Positions 58,959 to 64,000 of a DNA stretch of 64,000 nucleotides are shown here, piece after piece. Both the position numbers and the translations under genes were made by a program. Below the pieces are notes generated by a model, which did not search any database, was not told the origin of the DNA, and worked only from the letters and a program-made list of their open reading frames with translations. Position 1 is the stretch's first letter, and each line of letters starts with the position of its first letter. This stretch comes from Sesamum alatum (taxonomy: Eukaryota > Streptophyta > Magnoliopsida > Lamiales > Pedaliaceae). The stretch covers positions 27,947,636-28,011,635 of the forward strand of contig JACGWO010000002.1 in NCBI GenBank assembly GCA_034509735.1. Direction: 5' to 3'.

Positions 58959-60240
58959 ATGGAGCCTGAACTGGGTCAGTTGGGTGCGGCGCTGTCCCTC
59001 ACCGAAGAGGAGGAATCGGGAGTAGTCTTCCCCACGGGTTTGTGGCATGCCGAACCGTTAACCAGTGGTTTTTTCGTGGTGGGCCGACTGCTCTCCACAA
59101 AGTCTTTTCACCCAGAGGCCCTCCACAACACTCTGAAATTGGCCTTTAATCCAGTGAGAGGTATGGAGTTCAAGATGCTTGAAGGGGATCGTTTCCTCCT
59201 CAAGTTTTTCCACACGGTGGATAGGGCTCGCGTGTTGGATAGGTGTCCTTGGGCATATGATAAAAATCTATTGGTTTTGGCACCGGTGGAAGTTTCTAAT
59301 GATCCGAATGAGGTGAATCTTGATTGGTGCGACTTTCACGTCCATATACATGGTCTGCCGTTGGGTAAGATGACGAAGGAAATTGCTGCGTTCATTGGTA
59401 ATCGGTTAGGAAGGTTTAAGGAAGTGGATTTGGATAGCAAGGGTGAACTGTGGGGGTCTTCGGTTCGTATTCGGGTGGCGATTCAGGTTGCTCAACCGTT
59501 GAAGAGAGCCCTCAAAATCCACATTGTTCTGGGTGGCGAGCATTTGATCTCCTTCACGTATGAAAGGCTACCGAACTTTTGCTATTATTGTGGGTGCCTA
59601 GGACATCTCTCCCGTCAGTGTGAGCTTCAGTTAAAGGATGGTTTTCAAGACCCCGGCGATAATCCTCCATACGGACACTGGCTTCGTGCTGCAGCACCCC
59701 TGAGCTACCGCGGTCGGAACGGTGGGGCTCTGGCCCGTGATGCCCAAGCTAGTTCCCGTCGCCCCCGGTTTGTGTCACAGAGCGTCCTTCAATCCCAACC
59801 CCCACAGCCTACTCCCCGTCGGGGCTCGACCATATTTGGATCCTTCGAACCCCCTACCTCGTCCACAAAATCCACTCCCCTTCCTAGTATACCAGCCACG
59901 TCTGCCCCCGTTAGCCCAGTTCCTCCAGCTCCCGGATCTTCCCCAGCCCTCCCCCCCCCCCCCCCCACACAAGCTTATTACTGATCTCAACATTGCCCCA
60001 AATGCTCTAGACACCCACTCAGGCCCGCTGATGACTACACCCCAGCCTGTCCCGACCAGCCTCTCCCCCAAAAGCCTCCCTTACTGCCAAGATACCCACC
60101 TCAATCTTCCCCACCCTGCGACCCAACACCCACAAGCCCTGTCCACCCCCCAGAAAAGCCAACCCCCGCCCCCGAAAATCCACCAAAGTTGCCCCACCTG
60201 GTTCAATAATGATTCTGTCGCAGAAACGTTGTTTGATTGA
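58959..60240 (+). pseudogene. LINE ORF1 protein, DUF4283 plus CCHC zinc knuckle, frameshifted
   Basis: Opens at ATG 58959 and reads 341 codons to 59984. Residues about 30-180 match the DUF4283 plan (SGFFVVGRLLSTKSFHPEAL, WAYDKNLLVLAPV, VHIHGLPLGKMTKEIAAFIG). A CCHC knuckle follows (Cys208, Cys211, His216, Cys221 in FCYYCGCLGHLSRQC), then a Pro/Ser-rich tail. A run of about 15 C at 59949-59963 shifts the frame; the +1 frame continues the Pro-rich tail to 60240 (NNDSVAETLFD). ORF1 proteins bind element RNA. A polymerase or sequencing slip in the C run could explain the shift. Confidence 0.8.
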
Positions 60241-60360
60241 TAAGACTTCGAGTGATGAGCATGAGTCCTAGGGGCCTAGTAAACTGTGTAGGCTATATGA
60301 ACCTTTGCAGGATGTTACCAACTTAGCGGCGGAGACTGCGGGGCAGTCCTGCCGATCACC

Positions 60361-63300
60361 ATGAAGTTGCTCGTGTGGAACTGCCGGGGCTTAGGGGGGC
60401 TCTGGACGGTTCAGCATCTCGGACGCCTCATCCGAGAGAATAACCCCTCCTTGGTTTTCTTGGCCGAAACCAAGTGTTCATCTCGCCGTATTGAATCCTT
60501 GAAACGTCGGTTTGACATGCATGGTGTTAGTGTTCCGTCTAGAGGTAGGAGTGGTGGGTTGGCGATGCTATGGGCTCCGTCAGTGAATGTGCTTCTTCAG
60601 AATTACTCCAACAGTCACATTGATGTTTCGGTATAGAATGGGGACAATCAGAATGTTTGGCAGTTTACTGGCATTTACGAGGAACCGAACACGAACCACA
60701 GGGTGCAGACATGGAACTTGTTGTCCCGACTTCATTCCCACTCTTCTCGGGCTTGGCTCTGCGTGGGTGATTACGATGAAAGCTTAGATCAGTCGGAGAA
60801 AGCGGGCGGGTTACCCCGGCCAAATTGGCAGATCCGAAACTTCCGTACGGCTCTAGTGGACTGTGGACTGTTTGATATCGGGTATTCGGGACCTCCTTTC
60901 ACTTGGAGCAACAGACATCCCTACCCCCATACGATCCAAGAACGGCTGGATAGGGCCTGCGCAAACCGAGAATGGGCTCAGTAATTTCCGGACGCCTCAG
61001 TCTCACACATCCACGCCAACGCAGTAAGGAGCATTGGCTTAGGGAGGGGGATCGGAACACGGGTTATTTCCATCGTCGAGCGAGCCAACGGTTCCAAACC
61101 AACTTGATCCGAAAACTCAGAATTTCTGATGGGAGTTGGGTGGTAGACGAGGCGGACATTAAGCAGTGTATTTGTTCTCACTTTGGGACGGTGTATGCCT
61201 CCAACCGACCACAGTTCGCAGACATAGCCAAAGGGACGGAACACCTGCGGACAGTGGTGGACACTAGTATGGCGGAGGCCTTGCTGCAACCCTACACGGC
61301 CTCGGAGGTCACAACAACCCTCTTCCAAATGGCCCCGTTGAAATCTCCGGGGCCGGACGGTATGTCTCCCCTGTTTTTTCAAACCTTTTGGCATATCGTT
61401 AGTTCAGATGTGACTGCATGTGTTCTAAACCTGTTAAATGCTCATGTCATGCCCCCGGGCTTAAATTCTACTCATATAGTCTTGATACCAAAGTGTAAGC
61501 ACCCTGAATTCCTCACACAGTTTAGACCAATCAGTCTATGTAATGTGGTGTACAAGATTGCATCCAAAACCATTGCAAATCATTTGAAAGTTTACCTTGA
61601 TAGGATCATCTCCCCAACCCTGTCAGCCTTTGTGCCAGGGCGCCTTATTTCTGATAACATCCTGCTTGCGTTCGAGCTGAATCATTTCATGAACACCAAA
61701 ACTCGGGGTCGACAGGGCTGGATGGCGCTCAAACTTGACATTAGCAAGGCCTATGACAAGGTTGAATGGTCCTTCCTGGAGGAGGTGATGTCTAAATTAG
61801 GCTTTCCCTCCCCGTTTATTCGTCTCATCATGTTTTGTGTGTCGTCTGTCACTTACTCTTTCATGCTTGGTGGAAAACAGTTTGGCTCACTCACTCCCCA
61901 GAGGGGCCTCTGCCAGGGGGACCCTCTCTCCCCTTACCTTTTTCTTCTCTGCACGGAAACTTTCAGTTCTCTTTTACAGAATGCTGAACAAGAGGGTCGT
62001 ATTCGAGGAATGTCTATCTGCCGAGGGCCCCCCCTATCTCCCACCTTCTTTTCGCGGATGACACCTTGATATTTTGTCAAGCAGCCCCAGATAGTTCGCG
62101 GGCTGTTCGCGAGGTGCTAGAAGTTTACCGGAGGGCCTCAGGTCAAGAAATCAATTTCTCCAAGTCCTCGGTCGCTTTCAGCAAGAACATGGAGGAGGTG
62201 GTCTGTCTCGGTGTTGCTGCAGACCTTACTATTCGCCGGGAGAACAAGATGGAGTTGTACTTGGGGCTTCCCTCGCGGGTCACTCGCTCAAAACGGTCGT
62301 TATTTGCCACCATCCGGGATCGTATTTGGCAGCGGGTGTCCAGCTGGGACGGGAAGCTTCTCTCTCAAGGGGGAAGGAGGTTCTCATTAAATCGGTGCTT
62401 CAAGCGGTGCCAACTTACGCCATGGGGTGCTTCCGCTTACCGGTCTCCCTTCTACGGGAAATTGAGGGTATGATCGCCCGGTTTTGGTGGAGTAATTGTG
62501 GCAAAAACAAGACTCATTGGGTCTCGTGGGATCGGCTATGTGAGAGTAAGTTGGTGGGGGGCTTGGGCTTTCGGCATTTTTAGTTTGTTCAACCTCGCTA
62601 TGTTAGCCAAGCACTTGTGGCGCATCTTGTGTTCTCCGGATAGGCTTCTCAGCAGAGTTTTGAAGGCCCGCTATTTCCCGTCCGGGGACGTCTTTTCTGC
62701 CACACTCGGCCGCCGTCCCTCCTTCACTTGGCTGAGTGTGATGGCTGCACATGGTCTCTTCCGGGCTGGTTGTAGATGGAGGGTTGGTTCGGGCGTTGGG
62801 ATTCGGGTTTTGGTTGGATCCTTGGCTACCGCGGCCCCGTTCGTTCAGGCCTTTTACCCCTGCTCCGGCTTCGACCGCGCACCTGACCGTCTCAGACTTG
62901 ATTGACCCTAGATCCGGTGATTGGGACGTGGGAAAGGTGGAGGCCATGTTCTAGCGGGAGGACATAGACGTTATCCTAAGCATCCCTCTTAGCCGTACGG
63001 GGGAGCACGACTTGTTGATTTGGCACTACGCTCGCAATGGCTCTTTCTTGGTTCGGAGTGCCTATCACCTGGCGTGCGAACTCGAAGACCGACCCAGCCC
63101 CAGTTCCCTTGGCCAAACGGAGCAACCTTGGTGGCGTAAGCTGTGGCAGGCGAAGCTCCCGAACAAAATCAAAATATTCATTTGGAGAGTCTGTCAAAAT
63201 GCCTTGCCCACAGGAGCTAATCTCAGTCGCCGTATCCCGGGGCTTCAGGTCTGTTGTCCCTTTTGTCATTCGGCCGAGGAGGACTCCCTGCATCTATTGG

Positions 63301-64000
63301 TCCGTTGCCCTTTTGCACGGCAGGTCTGGGCTCTCTCTCCTATTAGCTTGCTGGTTTCCTCCCCCACGCCACTTGATGCCCGACTCTGGTTCCAGGTAGT
63401 CTCTGTTCACTATGACGCTCATGAGTTTAGACTATTTCTTTGCATGTGTTGGGCTATTTGGTGGTGTCGGAACCGTAAGTCTGTGCAAAACGAATGTCTA
63501 GACCCCCCCCCCCCCCAAGTGGTGAACTTTGTTGTCCAGTATTTACAATCTTTCCTCTCTCAGAATTCGGACTTGAAAGCCTGTTTGGCTCCCATGGCTC
63601 CCTCCCGTTGGCAAGCCCCGCCCCCGAACCTTATCAAGCTGAACTTTGATGGTGCCACGTTCTGTCAGGGGAAAGAAATGGGCCTTGGTGTCATTGCTAG
63701 GGATGCTCAGGGACAGTATGTTGCTTGGACAGTGCGGCGAGTTTATAGGGTTCGTTCTGGGGAGGTTGCAGAGGCTTTGGCGGCCAGAGAGGCTATCCTT
63801 CTTGCTCGTCGCCAAGGCTGGCGCTCGGTTATTGTTGAGGGAGATTGCTCCACTTTGATTCATAAACTCCAGTCTGCTGTTCGAGACCGGTCGGTGATTA
63901 GTCCCCTCGTTACGGATATTTTGTCTTTAGCTGAGTTTTTTCAGGATTGCTCTTTCCAGTTTGTTAAGAGAACAGGAAATAGTGTAGCTCATTATCTTGC
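60361..64000 (+). pseudogene. LINE ORF2 (endonuclease, RT, RNase H), broken
   Basis: Starts MKLLVWNCRGLGG, the hallmark of the apurinic-like endonuclease, with FLAETKC; a TAG at 60634 interrupts it, and WLCVGDYDESL and ERLDRACAN follow. The end of the endonuclease and the linker to RT are deleted around 61010. RT: KSPGPDGMSPLFFQ, FRPISLCNVVYKI, FVPGRLISDNILL, LDISKAYDKVEW, then a shift in a C run (62028-62034) before LLFADDTLIFC (catalytic FADD at 62051-62062). Stops occur near 62581 and 62953. From about 62957 one frame is open to the window end: zinc-binding segment (PFCHSAEEDSLHLLVRCPF) and RNase H (LNFDGAT, GEVAEALAAREA, VEGDCSTLI, RTGNSVAHYLA). Confidence 0.85.

Larger units (their letters stand above)
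58690..64000 (+). mobile_element. L1-type LINE, 3' end beyond the window
   Basis: A GC-balanced 5' region (58690-58958), ORF1 with DUF4283 and CCHC knuckle, a spacer, and ORF2 with endonuclease, reverse transcriptase, zinc-binding segment and RNase H occur in the plant L1 order. The start is approximate. Frameshifts, stops and an internal deletion make the copy inactive. No poly(A) end is in the window. Confidence 0.85.

Overview
The window is nuclear DNA of a flowering plant, most likely a eudicot. The signs are spliceosomal introns, Ty1/copia and Ty3/gypsy LTR retrotransposons primed by plant-type tRNA sites, a PIF/Harbinger transposon, MULE-like elements, an L1-type LINE with a C-terminal RNase H, and one ordinary gene, an ERF-type AP2 transcription factor. 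The species cannot be told from this sequence. Most open reading frames belong to mobile elements and most of those are broken.

Layout. 1-20245 is a jumble of Ty1/copia elements that I sort by LTR into subfamilies A, B and C (my names). A degraded minus-strand B element (1299-7500) is interrupted by a solo A LTR (2309-4538). Next come scraps of a minus-strand A element (7501-8348) that keep an uninterrupted reverse-transcriptase core. A plus-strand A element (8349-17330) follows, itself split by a solo C LTR (15148-17124), then a B leader with its 5' LTR (17331-20245). 20246-23483 is a minus-strand gypsy gag fragment with two LTRs in tandem. 23484-32308 is the only host-like stretch: the ERF gene (26390-27070, minus) lies between two MULE-like elements with GC-rich cores.

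32309-57691 is a three-level nest, each level bounded by a target-site duplication. A short gypsy element (32314-57686, TSD CTAAC) holds a PIF/Harbinger element (34017-56466, TSD TCA). That element holds a young full-length copia A element (39456-49332, TSD GTGTT) and a solo LTR (51600-53947, TSD AGAAC). Without its passengers the Harbinger element is about 10.2 kb. Besides its transposase and the usual Myb-like partner it carries two more Myb/SANT-like genes and a GRF zinc-finger/coiled-coil/membrane-anchor gene. One Myb/SANT-like gene is intact across a single intron.

57692-64000 holds a probable tRNA-derived SINE and a plus-strand LINE (ORF1, endonuclease, reverse transcriptase, zinc-binding segment, RNase H) running off the window end.

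The observations I rate highest: (i) the AT-rich half of the long copia LTRs is a chain of short perfect inverted repeats with the same TTGGA centre, whose arms differ between subfamilies; (ii) the enlarged multi-gene Harbinger element; (iii) a reverse-transcriptase-core deletion shared by separate copia copies, implying a lineage moved by enzymes from other elements.
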